Positions 45,434-55,181 are shown, counted from the first letter of the stretch. The stretch: DNA of 64,000 nt from Bog-532 sp963830385 (GCA_963830385.1 CAWHMD010000014.1:62001-126000), one strand, 5' to 3'. The notes: generated by a model from the sequence alone, not told the origin. Made by a program: numbers and translations.

Positions 45434-46146
45434 TGCCGTTCAGCGAGGAGGTCCGGGCGCGGCTGGAACCGGCGGTGGCCGAGATCATCGGCCGCTACCC
45501 CAAGCCCCGCTCGGCCCTGATGCCGCTGCTGCACCTGATGCAGTCGGAGGAGGGCTACATCTCCAACGACGCGATCAGGTACATCGCGAACCGGCTGGGC
45601 GTGACCGATACCGAGGTCACCGGCGTGACCAGCTTCTACTCGATGTACAAGCGGGCCCCGGTCGGCGAGTACCACGTCGGCGTCTGCACCAACACGCTGT
45701 GCGCGATCATGGGCGGTGACCAGATCCTGGCCACGCTGGAGGAGCACCTCGGCGTGGAGCCGGACGAGCCGACCGAGGACGGCAAGGTCAGCGTCGAGCA
45801 CGTCGAGTGCAACGCCGCCTGCGACTACGCGCCGGTGGTCATGGTCAACTGGGAGTTCTTCGACAACCAGACCCCCGAGTCCGCGACCGCGCTGGTCGAT
45901 GACCTGCGGGCCGGGCGTCCGGTCAAGCCGACCCGCGGCCCGGACCGGGTGTGCACCTGGCGGCAGACGTCGCGGGTGCTGGCCGGCTTCAACGACGGCC
46001 TCGCCGCCGAAGGCCCGGCGGCCGGCCCGGCCAGCCTGGTCGGGCTGGACATCGCCAAGGAACACGGCTGGACGGCGCCGGAACCGCCGGACGGCCCGAA
46101 AAGCAGCACTGACAGCAGCTCTGCCAGCAAGGGAGCGTCGCGTTGA
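45433..46146 (+). CDS. nuoE: NADH-quinone oxidoreductase subunit E
   Basis: 237 residues, thioredoxin-like 24 kDa subunit with the N1a 2Fe-2S cluster. Four Cys ligands are in GVCTNTLCAI and ECNAACDYAPVV. The helical N-terminal part has LMPLLHLMQSEEGYIS. The C-terminal tail past residue 190 is disordered and Ser/Ala-rich. Overlaps nuoF by four bases. Confidence 0.97.
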   Translation: MPFSEEVRARLEPAVAEIIGRYPKPRSALMPLLHLMQSEEGYISNDAIRYIANRLGVTDTEVTGVTSFYSMYKRAPVGEYHVGVCTNTLCAIMGGDQILATLEEHLGVEPDEPTEDGKVSVEHVECNAACDYAPVVMVNWEFFDNQTPESATALVDDLRAGRPVKPTRGPDRVCTWRQTSRVLAGFNDGLAAEGPAAGPASLVGLDIAKEHGWTAPEPPDGPKSSTDSSSASKGASR

Positions 46147-47441
46147 CCGACACGCTGACCCCCGTCCTCACCGCCCACTGGGATGAGCCGGACGGTTTCA
46201 CGCTCGAGGGGTACCGCCGCACCGGCGGGTACCGGGCGCTGGTCCAGGCGCTGATCACGCCCCAGGACGACCTGATCGCCGCGGTCAAGGAGGCCGGCCT
46301 GCGCGGCCGCGGCGGCGCGGGCTTCCCGACCGGCATGAAATGGGGTTTCATCCCCCAGGGGGACGGCCGGCCGCACTACCTGGTGGTCAACGCGGACGAG
46401 TCCGAGCCGGGCACCTGCAAGGACGTCCCGCTGATGATGGCCAACCCGCACGCGCTGGTCGAGGGGGTCATCATCGCCGCCTACGCGATCCGCGCCCGGC
46501 ATGCGTTCATCTACGTGCGCGGCGAGGTCGTGCACGTGGTCCGGCGGGTCCAGCAGGCCGTGGCCGACGCCTACGCGGCCGGCTACATCGGCCAGGACAT
46601 CCTCAAGTCGGGCTACGACCTGGACGTGGTGGTGCACTCCGGGGCCGGCGCCTACATCTGCGGTGAAGAGACCGCGCTGCTCGACTCGCTCGAGGGCTTC
46701 CGTGGACTGCCGCGGCTCAAGCCGCCGTTCCCGGCCGTGGCCGGCCTGTACGCCAGCCCGACCGTCATCAACAACGTCGAGTCGATCGCCAGCGTCCCGT
46801 CGATCGTGGCCAACAGCGCCTCGTGGTTCGCCGACCTGGGCACCGAGAAGTCCAAGGGCTACGGCATCTTCTCGCTGTCCGGGCACGTCACCACCCCCGG
46901 CCAGTACGAGGCGCCGCTCGGCATCACGCTGCGCGAGCTGCTGGAGTTGGCGGGCGGGATCCGGGCCGGGCACCGGCTGAAGTTCTGGACCCCGGGCGGC
47001 TCGTCGGTGCCGCTGCTGACCGACGAGCACCTGGACGTGCCGCTCGACTTCGAGTCGGTGCAGGCGGCCGGCTCTCAGCTCGGCACCCGGGCCCTGCAGA
47101 TGTTCGACGACACCACCTGCGTGGTGCGCGCGGTGCTCCGGTGGAACCAGTTCTACCAGCACGAGTCCTGCGGCAAGTGCACCCCGTGCCGCGAGGGCAC
47201 GTACTGGATGACCCAGGTGCTGCAGCGGCTGGAAAGCGGCCAGGGCACCGACGAGGACCTGGACAAGCTGCTGGACATCTGTGACAACATCCTGGGCCGG
47301 GCGTTCTGCGCGCTGGGTGACGGTGCGACCAGCCCGATCACCTCGTCGATCCAGTATTTCCGGGACGAGTACATCGAGCACCAGAAGCGCGGCGGCTGCC
47401 CGTTCGACCCCGCCGCTTCGACCCTGTTCGGGAGCCGATAA
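46143..47441 (+). CDS. nuoF: NADH-quinone oxidoreductase subunit F
   Basis: 432 residues. Entry point for NADH: FMN/NADH sites GRGGAGFPTGMKWGF and NADESEPGTCKD, GAYICGEETALLDSLEG, and the N3 4Fe-4S cluster ESCGKCTPCREG plus a later Cys in RAFCALGDG. GTG/TTG-type start (TTG at 46143) overlapping the nuoE stop. Full length. Confidence 0.97.
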   Translation: MTDTLTPVLTAHWDEPDGFTLEGYRRTGGYRALVQALITPQDDLIAAVKEAGLRGRGGAGFPTGMKWGFIPQGDGRPHYLVVNADESEPGTCKDVPLMMANPHALVEGVIIAAYAIRARHAFIYVRGEVVHVVRRVQQAVADAYAAGYIGQDILKSGYDLDVVVHSGAGAYICGEETALLDSLEGFRGLPRLKPPFPAVAGLYASPTVINNVESIASVPSIVANSASWFADLGTEKSKGYGIFSLSGHVTTPGQYEAPLGITLRELLELAGGIRAGHRLKFWTPGGSSVPLLTDEHLDVPLDFESVQAAGSQLGTRALQMFDDTTCVVRAVLRWNQFYQHESCGKCTPCREGTYWMTQVLQRLESGQGTDEDLDKLLDICDNILGRAFCALGDGATSPITSSIQYFRDEYIEHQKRGGCPFDPAASTLFGSR

Positions 47442-47444
47442 CCC

Positions 47445-49985
47445 ATGACCGTGCAGGCAACCAGCGACTCCGGCGCGCCCGCGCCGGTCGAGACCGTGAA
47501 CGTCACCATCGACAGCTTCGAGATCGCCGTGCCCAAGGGCACGCTGGTCATCCGGGCCGCCGAGCTGCTCGGGATCCAGATCCCGCGGTTCTGTGACCAC
47601 CCGCTGCTGGACCCGATCGGGGCCTGCCGCCAGTGCCTGGTGGACGTCGAGGGCCAGCGCAAGCCGCTCGCCTCGTGCACCACCGTGTGCACCGAGGGGA
47701 TGGTGGTGCGCACCCAGCTGAGCTCGCCGGTGGCGGAGAAGGCCCAGCGCGGCGTGATGGAGCTGCTGCTGGTCAACCACCCGCTCGACTGCCCCATGTG
47801 CGACAAGGGCGGCGAGTGCCCGCTGCAGAACCAGGCCATGACGAGCGGCCAGGGCGAGACCCGGTTCACCGACCAGAAGCGGACGTTCGAGAAGCCGGTC
47901 CCGATCTCGACCGAGGTGCTGCTGGACCGCGAGCGCTGCATCTCCTGCACCCGCTGCACCCGGTTCTCCGAGGAGATCGCGGGCGACCCGTTCATCGAGT
48001 TCATCGAGCGCGGGCCCAACCAGATGATCGGCACCGCCGCCGGTGAGCCGTTCGACTCCTACTTCTCCGGCAACACCGTGCAGATCTGCCCGGTCGGGGC
48101 GCTCACCGGGTCGGCCTACCGGTTCCGGGCCCGCCCGTTCGACCTGGTGTCGACGCCGAGCATCTGCGAGCACTGCGCGGCCGGCTGCCGGCAGCGCACC
48201 GACCACCGGCGCGGCCGGGTCACCCGGCGGCTGGCGGCCGACGACCCCAAGGTCAACGAGGAGTGGAACTGCGACAAGGGCCGGTGGGCGTTCACCTACG
48301 CCACCGAGCCCGACCGGCTGACCACGCCGCTGGTCCGCGACGAGGACGGGATCCTGGTCCCCGCCTCCTGGCCGGAGGCGATCCGGATCGCGGCCCAGGG
48401 CCTGCTGGCCGCCCGGCGCGGCCCGCTGCTGGCCGACCCGGGCCCGGTCAGCGGCGGCGGCCCGGCCGAGCTGCCGGTTGATAGCCCGCGGGGTGCCGCG
48501 GTGCTGACCGGCGGCCGCCTGACGCTGGAAGAGTCCTACGCCTACGCCAAGTTCGCCCGGGTCGCGCTGGGCACCAACGACATCGACATGCGGGCCCGGG
48601 CCCACTCGGCCGAGGAGGCCCGGTTCCTGTCCGCGCTCGTGGCCGGGCAGGGCATCCAGGTCAGCTACGACGACCTGGAGCGGGCGCCCGTCGTACTGCT
48701 GGCCGGGCTGGAGCCGGAGGACGAGTCGCCGATCGTCGAGCTGCGGCTGCGCAAGGCGATGCGGCGGCGCGAGACCAGCGTGTACGCCATCGCCGCGTTC
48801 GCCTCCCGCGGGCTGCAGAAGACGGCCGGTGTGCTGCTGGCCACCGCGCCCGGAGAGGAAGCGCGGGCGCTGACCCGGCTGGCCGACCCGTCCCCCACCC
48901 GGTCCCGGTCGGCCCGGGCCCAGACCCCGGACGCGGCGGACCAGCTGTGGCAGGACGCCGCCCGGGCGCTGACCGGTGCGGGCGCGATCATTCTGGTCGG
49001 CGAGCGGCTGGCGGAGACGCCGGGCGCGCTGTCGGCCGCCGCCCGGCTGGCCGAGACCACCGGCGCCCGGCTGGCCTGGATCCCGCGCCGGGCCGGCGAG
49101 CGGGGCGCGATCGAAGCCGGCGCCCTGCCCGGGCTGCTGCCGGTCGGGCGCCCGGTCGGCGACACCGGTGCCCGGGCCGAGGTGGCGCGGGCCTGGGGAG
49201 TCGCGTCGCTGCCGTCCGAGCCCGGCCGTGACACCAGCGGCATCCTGGCCGCGGCGGCCGCCGGCGAGCTGGGCGCGCTGGTCGTGGCCGGTGTCGACCC
49301 GGCCGACCTGCCCGACCCGGCCGCCGCGCTGGACGCACTGGATGCCACCCCGTTCATCGTTAGCCTGGAGATCCGGGTCAGCGCGGTGACCGACCGCGCC
49401 GACGTGGTGCTGCCGGTGGCCGCGGTGGCCGAGAAGGCCGGCACGTTCGTCAACTGGGAGGGCCGCGGCGGCACGTTCACCGAGGTCATCGAGATGCCGG
49501 GGATCCGCACCGAGCTGTACGCGCTCGGTGAGATCGCCGACGAGATGGACGTGCACCTCGGGCTGCCCGACCCGGAATCGGCCCGGGAGGAGATCGCCCG
49601 GATCGGCACCTGGCGGGGCGGCCGTGAGACCGCTCCCGTCGTCCCGGCCGAGGTCCAGATGGGGCCGGAGGCCGGTGAGGCCGTGCTCGCCACCTGGAGC
49701 CAGCTGCTGGACAACGGGCGCATGCAGGACGGCGAGCCGTTCCTGGCCGGGACGGCCCGGGCGGCCCGGGCGCGGATGTCAGCGGGTACCGCGGCTGAGG
49801 CCGGGGTGTCCGACGGCGATAAGGTCACCGTGGCCACCGAACTCGGATCGCTGACGCTTCCCGTCGAGGTGACCGAAATGCCCGACCGGGTGGTGTGGCT
49901 GCCCGCCAACTCCGCCGGTAGCGCGGTCCGCGCGCAACTGGCGGCGGGGCACGGCACCCGGGTCACGCTGAGGAGCCCAGAATGA
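47445..49985 (+). CDS. nuoG: NADH-quinone oxidoreductase subunit G
   Basis: 846 residues. N-terminal ferredoxin-like part with 2Fe-2S ligands (FCDHPLLDPIGACRQCLVDVEG, SCTTVC), then a His-Cys cluster motif HPLDCPMCDKGGECPLQ, CISCTRCTRF, and a further cluster CEHCAAGCRQR leading into a molybdopterin-oxidoreductase-like domain without a catalytic cofactor. Residues about 300-700 are less conserved and Ala/Arg-rich. ATG 47445, three bases after nuoF. Confidence 0.96.
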   Translation: MTVQATSDSGAPAPVETVNVTIDSFEIAVPKGTLVIRAAELLGIQIPRFCDHPLLDPIGACRQCLVDVEGQRKPLASCTTVCTEGMVVRTQLSSPVAEKAQRGVMELLLVNHPLDCPMCDKGGECPLQNQAMTSGQGETRFTDQKRTFEKPVPISTEVLLDRERCISCTRCTRFSEEIAGDPFIEFIERGPNQMIGTAAGEPFDSYFSGNTVQICPVGALTGSAYRFRARPFDLVSTPSICEHCAAGCRQRTDHRRGRVTRRLAADDPKVNEEWNCDKGRWAFTYATEPDRLTTPLVRDEDGILVPASWPEAIRIAAQGLLAARRGPLLADPGPVSGGGPAELPVDSPRGAAVLTGGRLTLEESYAYAKFARVALGTNDIDMRARAHSAEEARFLSALVAGQGIQVSYDDLERAPVVLLAGLEPEDESPIVELRLRKAMRRRETSVYAIAAFASRGLQKTAGVLLATAPGEEARALTRLADPSPTRSRSARAQTPDAADQLWQDAARALTGAGAIILVGERLAETPGALSAAARLAETTGARLAWIPRRAGERGAIEAGALPGLLPVGRPVGDTGARAEVARAWGVASLPSEPGRDTSGILAAAAAGELGALVVAGVDPADLPDPAAALDALDATPFIVSLEIRVSAVTDRADVVLPVAAVAEKAGTFVNWEGRGGTFTEVIEMPGIRTELYALGEIADEMDVHLGLPDPESAREEIARIGTWRGGRETAPVVPAEVQMGPEAGEAVLATWSQLLDNGRMQDGEPFLAGTARAARARMSAGTAAEAGVSDGDKVTVATELGSLTLPVEVTEMPDRVVWLPANSAGSAVRAQLAAGHGTRVTLRSPE

Positions 49986-51355
49986 GCAAGCTGGCCGCGG
50001 TGTCCGCGGCGGACCCCACGCTGGCGAGCTTCATCCCGCTGGTCTGGTGGATCATCATCATCAAGGTGCTGGTGATCTTCCTGTTCCTGCTGCTGTGGCA
50101 GATCCTGATGATCTGGGCCGAGCGGCGGATCATCGGGCGGATGCAGAACCGCCCCGGCCCCAACCGCTGGGGGCCGTTCGGCCTGCTCCAGCCGGTGGCG
50201 GACGCGCTCAAGCTGCCGCTCAAGGAAGACATCGTGCCGCGGCAGGTCGACAAGCTGCTGTTCACGCTGGCTCCGATGCTGTCCGCGGCCCCGGCGCTGG
50301 TGAGCTTCGCCATCATCCCGGTGGGCCCGGTGGTCTCGATCTTCGGTGTGCACACCCCGCTGCAGCTGACCGACCTCCCGGTCGCGGTGCTGCTGGTGCT
50401 GGCGATGAGCTCGATCGGCATCTACGGCATCGTGCTGGCGGGCTGGGCGTCGGAGGGGCCGTACTCGCTGCTCGGCGCGCTGCGGTCCTCGGCCCAGCTG
50501 ATCAGCTACGAGATCGCGATGGGGCTGTCCTTCGTGGCGGTGTTCCTGTACGCGGGCACGCTGTCCACGACCGGCATCGTGAACGCCCAAGCCCACGGCT
50601 GGTACGTGTGGGAGCTGCTGCCCTCGTTCCTGATCTACGTGATCACGATGGTCGGGGAGACCAACCGGCTGCCGTTCGACCTGCCGGAAGGTGAAGGCGA
50701 ACTGGTCGCCGGGTACCACACCGAGTACTCCTCGATGAAGTTCACGCTGTTCTACCTGGCCGAGTACGTGAACATGCTCACGGTCTCGGCCCTGGCCACC
50801 ACGCTGTTCCTGGGTGGCTGGCGGGCCCCGTGGCCGATCTCCCTGTGGGCCGGGGCCAACCAGGGCTGGTACCCGATCATCTGGTTCCTGATCAAGGTCG
50901 CGCTGTTCGAGTTCTTCTTCATCTGGCTGCGCGGCTCGCTGCCCCGGGTCCGCTACGACCAGCTGATGGCGCTGGGCTGGAAGGTCCTGATCCCGATCTC
51001 GATCGTCTGGCTGCTGCTGATCGCCGTCGTCCAGGCCTGGCGGATCGACAAGCACAGCTCGGCGGTCTACGTGGCCGGCGGCATCGTGCTCGCCATCATC
51101 ATCGTCATCGCCGTGTCCTGGGACATCGCCGCCGAACGGCGGGCCCGGGACTCGGCCGACGCGGACGCCGCGGTGGCCCAGGCCAGCAGCCCCGACGCCG
51201 CCGCCCCGGTGGCACGGGGTGGCCGGGTCACCGTCCAGGTCCCGCCGCTGGACCTGCCCCACTATCACGGCACCGGCGTCGGCCAGCCCGCCCCGGTGGG
51301 CACCGTGGCCGGTAGCACCGAAACGAACGGCGCCAAGGAGGTCACCGGTGCTTGA
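49982..51355 (+). CDS. nuoH: NADH-quinone oxidoreductase subunit H
   Basis: 457 residues, eight helices, anchors the peripheral arm and lines the quinone chamber. Seen: ERRIIGRMQNRPGPNRWGPFGLLQPVADALKL, EGPYSLLGALRSSAQLISYEIAMGL, ETNRLPFDLPEGEGELVAGYHTEYS, and LRGSLPRVRYDQLM. A cytoplasmic tail of about 85 residues extends past the usual end, as in other actinobacteria. ATGA overlap with nuoG. Confidence 0.97.
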   Translation: MSKLAAVSAADPTLASFIPLVWWIIIIKVLVIFLFLLLWQILMIWAERRIIGRMQNRPGPNRWGPFGLLQPVADALKLPLKEDIVPRQVDKLLFTLAPMLSAAPALVSFAIIPVGPVVSIFGVHTPLQLTDLPVAVLLVLAMSSIGIYGIVLAGWASEGPYSLLGALRSSAQLISYEIAMGLSFVAVFLYAGTLSTTGIVNAQAHGWYVWELLPSFLIYVITMVGETNRLPFDLPEGEGELVAGYHTEYSSMKFTLFYLAEYVNMLTVSALATTLFLGGWRAPWPISLWAGANQGWYPIIWFLIKVALFEFFFIWLRGSLPRVRYDQLMALGWKVLIPISIVWLLLIAVVQAWRIDKHSSAVYVAGGIVLAIIIVIAVSWDIAAERRARDSADADAAVAQASSPDAAAPVARGGRVTVQVPPLDLPHYHGTGVGQPAPVGTVAGSTETNGAKEVTGA

Positions 51356-52028
51356 CTTCCTCAACCCCATCAAGGGGTTCGGGGTCACCTTCCATGAGAT
51401 GTTCCGGAAGGTCGACACCGTCCAGTACCCGGAGGAGAAACGGCCCACCGCGCCGCGTTTCCACGGTCACCACCAGCTGAACCGGTGGCCCGACGGGCTG
51501 GAGAAGTGCATCGGCTGCGAGCTGTGCGCCTGGGCCTGCCCGGCCGACGCCATCTACGTCGAAGGCCGGGACAACACGGCCGAGGAACGGTACTCGCCGG
51601 GTGAGCGCTACGGCGCCGTCTACCAGATCAACTACCTGCGCTGCATCTTGTGCGGGCTGTGCATCGAGGCGTGCCCGACCCGGGCGCTGACGATGACCAA
51701 CGAGTACGAACTGGCCGACGACAGCCGCGAGAACCTCATCTGGACCAAGGAGCAGCTGCTGGCGCCGCTGCAGACCGGCATGGAGGCGCCGCCGCACCCG
51801 ATGCGGCTCGGCGACGATGAGAAGGACTACTACCTGCTCGGCGCGGCCGGGATCGCCCCCACCTGGGAGCCGGTGCCGACGGCGGGGGCGCCGGCCACCA
51901 CCCCGGCCGACCCCGGTGGGGAGACGGCCGGCGAGGCGGCCTCCGTGGGCGGCGGCATGACCCCGCTCAGCGTCGCGCCGGACGACGACGAGAACGCCGC
52001 CGCCACCAACCGCGGGGAGGAACGGTGA
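51348..52028 (+). CDS. nuoI: NADH-quinone oxidoreductase subunit I
   Basis: 226 residues, carries clusters N6a and N6b in two ferredoxin motifs CIGCELCAWACP and CILCGLCIEACP. The GTG 51348 start follows AAGGAG and overlaps the nuoH end by eight bases. The C-terminal tail of about 60 residues is acidic and disordered. Confidence 0.97.
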   Translation: MLDFLNPIKGFGVTFHEMFRKVDTVQYPEEKRPTAPRFHGHHQLNRWPDGLEKCIGCELCAWACPADAIYVEGRDNTAEERYSPGERYGAVYQINYLRCILCGLCIEACPTRALTMTNEYELADDSRENLIWTKEQLLAPLQTGMEAPPHPMRLGDDEKDYYLLGAAGIAPTWEPVPTAGAPATTPADPGGETAGEAASVGGGMTPLSVAPDDDENAAATNRGEER

Positions 52029-52879
52029 CCCACGCCCTCGCCAGCGCCGGCAGCACCGCCGCCGCCACCACCCAGTCGATCGTCTTCTGGCTGCTGGCGG
52101 TGGTCTCGGTCGGCTCGGCCGTCGGTATGGTGCTGGCCCGCCGGGCCGTGCACTGCGCGCTGTTCCTGGCCGCGGTCATGCTCTCGCTGGCCGTCTACTA
52201 CGCCATGCAGAGCGCCCCGTTCCTGGCCTTCGTCCAGGTCATCGTCTACACCGGCGCCGTCCTCATGCTGTTCCTGTTCGTGATGATGCTGATCGGTGTC
52301 AGCTCGCGGGAATCGCTGGTGGAGACGATCCGGGGCCAGCGGCTGGCGGCCGCCACCGCCGGAATCGCGCTGGTCGTGCTGCTGATCCTCGGCATCGGCC
52401 ACGCCGCCCTCGGGCCCGCCGCCCAGAGCGTCACCAACGGCGGCGTCGGCAACGTGACCGGGATCGCCACGCTGATCTTCACCACCTACGTGTTCCCGTT
52501 CGAAGTGACGAGCGCCCTGCTGATCACCGCGGCGCTGGGCGCCATGGTGCTGGCCCACCGGGAGCGCACCCGGCCCAGGCCGACCCAGCGTGAGCTGTCC
52601 AAGCAGCGGGTCGCCAGCGGGCGGCCGACCCCGCTGCCGTCGCCGGGCGTCTTCGCCCTGCACAACGCCGTCGACCTGCCGGCCCTGCTGCCGGACGGCA
52701 GCCCGTCCGAGCTGTCGGTCAGCTCGATGCTGACCCGCCGGGAGCTCGGCGAAGACAGCACCCCGGCTCTGCCGGCGGTGCCAGACCACCCCGATTTCGA
52801 CACCCCGGCCGGCCGTCAGGCAGACGACAACGAGCCTGAACCGGTCGAGGCGTCCACCCAGGGAGGGGCCGACTCATGA
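52025..52879 (+). CDS. nuoJ: NADH-quinone oxidoreductase subunit J
   Basis: 284 residues. Five membrane helices in the first 175 residues, including AVYYAMQSAPFLAFVQVIVYTGAVLMLFLFVMMLIG, the conserved ND6 core with the pi-bulge region. Then a long hydrophilic tail of about 110 residues, frequent in actinobacteria. GTG start overlapping nuoI; ATGA overlap with nuoK. Confidence 0.96.
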   Translation: MTHALASAGSTAAATTQSIVFWLLAVVSVGSAVGMVLARRAVHCALFLAAVMLSLAVYYAMQSAPFLAFVQVIVYTGAVLMLFLFVMMLIGVSSRESLVETIRGQRLAAATAGIALVVLLILGIGHAALGPAAQSVTNGGVGNVTGIATLIFTTYVFPFEVTSALLITAALGAMVLAHRERTRPRPTQRELSKQRVASGRPTPLPSPGVFALHNAVDLPALLPDGSPSELSVSSMLTRRELGEDSTPALPAVPDHPDFDTPAGRQADDNEPEPVEASTQGGADS

Positions 52880-53175
52880 GCCCGTCGGCGTACGTGACGC
52901 TTTCCATCATCTTGTTCGCGATCGGCGGCGTCGGCGTCCTCGTGCGGCGCAACGCCATCATCGTGTTCATGTGCATCGAGCTGATGCTGAACGCGGCCAA
53001 CCTGGCGTTCGTGGCGTTCTCCCGCATGCACGGCAACCTGGACGGCCAGGTAATCGCGTTCTTTGTCATGGTGGTGGCCGCGGCTGAAGTCGTGGTGGGG
53101 CTGGCCATCCTGATGGCGATCTTCCGGACCCGCAGGTCGACGTCGGTGGACGACGCCAGCCTGCTGAAGAACTAG
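52876..53175 (+). CDS. nuoK: NADH-quinone oxidoreductase subunit K
   Basis: 99 residues, three helices. Conserved membrane Glu residues of the proton path are in VFMCIELMLNAANLAFVAF and MVVAAAEVVVGLAILMAIF. Standard length. nuoL follows after 13 bases. Confidence 0.97.
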   Translation: MSPSAYVTLSIILFAIGGVGVLVRRNAIIVFMCIELMLNAANLAFVAFSRMHGNLDGQVIAFFVMVVAAAEVVVGLAILMAIFRTRRSTSVDDASLLKN

Positions 53176-53188
53176 AAGGGGTGGAGGG

Positions 53189-54322
53189 GTGACCAGCTCA
53201 GCGGCTGCTGGCGTGCACACGACCGCCGCGACCATGACCACCGTGCCCGCGGTCGGCTTTATGCACTACGCCTGGCTGATGCTGGCGTTCCCGGTGTTCG
53301 GCGCTCTGGTGCTGATCTTCGGTGGCCGCCGTACCAACCGGTGGGGGCACCTGCTCGGCGTCGCGATGCCGATCGGCTCGTTCGTGGTCGGCTTGATCTG
53401 CTTCTTCGAGCTGCTTGGGGAAACCAGCCGCGAACGCGACGTGCACATGTTCACCTGGATCGCGGTGGGCGATTTCCACGCCAACGTGGGCCTGCTGCTG
53501 GACCCGCTGTCGATGACGTTCGTGCTGCTGATCACCGGGGTGGGCTCGCTCATCCACATCTACTCGATCGGCTACATGGCGCATGACCCGGAGCGGCGCC
53601 GGTTCTTCGGCTACCTGAACCTGTTCATCGCGGCCATGCTGCTGCTGGTGCTGGCCGACAACTACCTGGTGCTGTACGCCGGCTGGGAAGGCGTCGGCCT
53701 GGCGTCGTACCTGCTGATCGGGTTCTGGCAGTACAAGCCGTCCGCGGCGGTCGCGGCCAAGAAGGCGTTCATCGTGAACCGGGTCGGTGACGCCGGCCTG
53801 ACCGTCGCGATCTTCCTGATGTTCAGCACGTTCGGCACGGTCACCTTCACCGGCGTGTTCAGCGGCACCAAGGCCGCGGGCACCGGCGTGGACACCGCGC
53901 TCGGCCTGCTGCTCCTGCTCGGCGCCTGCGGCAAGTCGGCTCAGCTGCCGCTGCAGTCCTGGCTGCTGGACGCGATGGAAGGCCCGACCCCAGTGTCGGC
54001 CCTGATCCACGCGGCGACCATGGTCACCGCCGGCGTCTACCTGCTGGTCCGGTCGAACCCGATCCTGTTCTACTCCTCGACCGCCCGGCTGGCGATCACC
54101 GTGGTCGGCGCGGCCACCCTGCTGTTCGGCGCGATCATCGGCTGCGCCAAGGATGACATCAAGAAATCCCTGGCCGGATCCACAATGAGCCAGATCGGAT
54201 ACATGTTCCTCGGCGCGGGCCTCGGCCCGATCGGCTACGTGTTCGCCATCGCCCACCTGGTCGCGCACGGCTTCTTCAAGGCCGACCTGTTCCTCGGGCC
54301 GGCTCGGTCATGCACGGCATGA
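53189..54322 (+). CDS. nuoL: NADH-quinone oxidoreductase subunit L, N-terminal part (frameshifted gene)
   Basis: First 377 codons of nuoL. It is normal up to HLVAHGFFKADLFLG: helices with GLLLDPLSMTFVLLITGVGSLIHIYS, WEGVGLASYLLIGFW, KAFIVNRVGDAGL, QSWLLDAMEGPTPVSALIHAATMVTAG. It then runs out of frame as PARSCTA and stops. The expected continuation GAGSVMHGMNDE is restored by one extra G in the GGG at 54296-54298. So this and the next entry are one gene of about 660 codons broken by a one-base deletion, or by a sequencing error. NuoL is the distal antiporter-like proton pump with the lateral helix. Confidence 0.92.
   Translation: MTSSAAAGVHTTAATMTTVPAVGFMHYAWLMLAFPVFGALVLIFGGRRTNRWGHLLGVAMPIGSFVVGLICFFELLGETSRERDVHMFTWIAVGDFHANVGLLLDPLSMTFVLLITGVGSLIHIYSIGYMAHDPERRRFFGYLNLFIAAMLLLVLADNYLVLYAGWEGVGLASYLLIGFWQYKPSAAVAAKKAFIVNRVGDAGLTVAIFLMFSTFGTVTFTGVFSGTKAAGTGVDTALGLLLLLGACGKSAQLPLQSWLLDAMEGPTPVSALIHAATMVTAGVYLLVRSNPILFYSSTARLAITVVGAATLLFGAIIGCAKDDIKKSLAGSTMSQIGYMFLGAGLGPIGYVFAIAHLVAHGFFKADLFLGPARSCTA
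54296..54298 (+). other. Frameshift site in nuoL
   Basis: CTC-GGG-CCG-GCT reads LGPA; inserting one G gives CTC-GGG-GCC-GGC-TCG, LGAGS, the conserved sequence. Short G-run in a GC-rich context, a classic spot for a missed base. Confidence 0.8.
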
Positions 54323-55176
54323 ACGACGAGGTGAACATGCGCCGGTACGGTGCGCTCCGCAGGTTCCTGCCCGCCACGTTCGGGTGCTTCCTGGTCGGCT
54401 ACCTGGCCATCATCGGCATCCCGCCGTTCTCCGGGTTCTTCACCAAGGACGGCATCATCGAGGCGGCCTGGGACAAGGGCGGCACGTCCGGGGCCATCCT
54501 GGCCACGGCCGCGCTGATCGGCGCCGGGCTCACCGCGTTCTACATGACGCGGATGGTGCTGATGACGTTCTTCGGCAAGGCCCGCTGGGAAGACGAGGTG
54601 CCGGCCGGGCGGCGGGAGACGCCCGAGACCGGCACTACCGGCCACGGGCAGCACCCGCACGAATCGCCGTGGGTGATGATCTGGCCGATGATCGTGCTGT
54701 CCATTGGCTCGATCGTGACCGGCGGGTTCCTGATCATCAACGGCCGGTTCGACCACTTCCTGGAGCCGGTGGTCGGCCCGGCGCCGGACAAGAACGGCAT
54801 CTTCACCGTGCCGGGAGACATCGCCCTGGCCCTGGTGGTCGTGGGGGTGGGCCTGGCCTGGCTGATGTACGGGCGGGCCGAGGTGCCCGCGGTCGCCCCG
54901 GCCGGCAGCCCGCTGACCCGGGCCGCCCGCCAGGACCTGTACGGCGACGCATTCAACGAGTCGGTGCTGATGCGGCCCGGCCAGTGGCTGACCCGCCTGT
55001 CGGTGTACTTCGACAACCGCGGGGTTGACGGCCTGGTCAACACGGCCGCGGCGACGGTCGGCGGCTCGTCCGGACGGCTCCGCCGGGTACAGACCGGCTT
55101 CGTCCGCTCCTATGCCCTGTCGATGTTCTTCGGGGCCGCGCTGCTGGTCGCGGCCCTCCTCGCGGTGAGGCTCTAG
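54310..55176 (+). CDS. nuoL: NADH-quinone oxidoreductase subunit L, C-terminal part (frameshifted gene)
   Basis: Continues nuoL in the next frame: VMHGMNDEVNMRRYGALRRFLPATFGCFLVGYLAIIGIPPFSGFFTKDGII, then further helices and the long lateral-helix region ending in a final membrane segment. It has no ribosome site of its own; the apparent ATG 54310 is an internal Met of NuoL. Together with 53189-54322 it covers 53189-55176, full length for the family. Confidence 0.9.
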   Translation: MHGMNDEVNMRRYGALRRFLPATFGCFLVGYLAIIGIPPFSGFFTKDGIIEAAWDKGGTSGAILATAALIGAGLTAFYMTRMVLMTFFGKARWEDEVPAGRRETPETGTTGHGQHPHESPWVMIWPMIVLSIGSIVTGGFLIINGRFDHFLEPVVGPAPDKNGIFTVPGDIALALVVVGVGLAWLMYGRAEVPAVAPAGSPLTRAARQDLYGDAFNESVLMRPGQWLTRLSVYFDNRGVDGLVNTAAATVGGSSGRLRRVQTGFVRSYALSMFFGAALLVAALLAVRL

Positions 55177-55181
55177 ACGAC

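Noticed and set aside
54290..54325. Programmed ribosomal frameshift in nuoL
   Set aside because: No slippery heptamer, stop-codon pause or downstream pseudoknot is evident, and the gene is not known to use frameshifting; a base error or true mutation is simpler.
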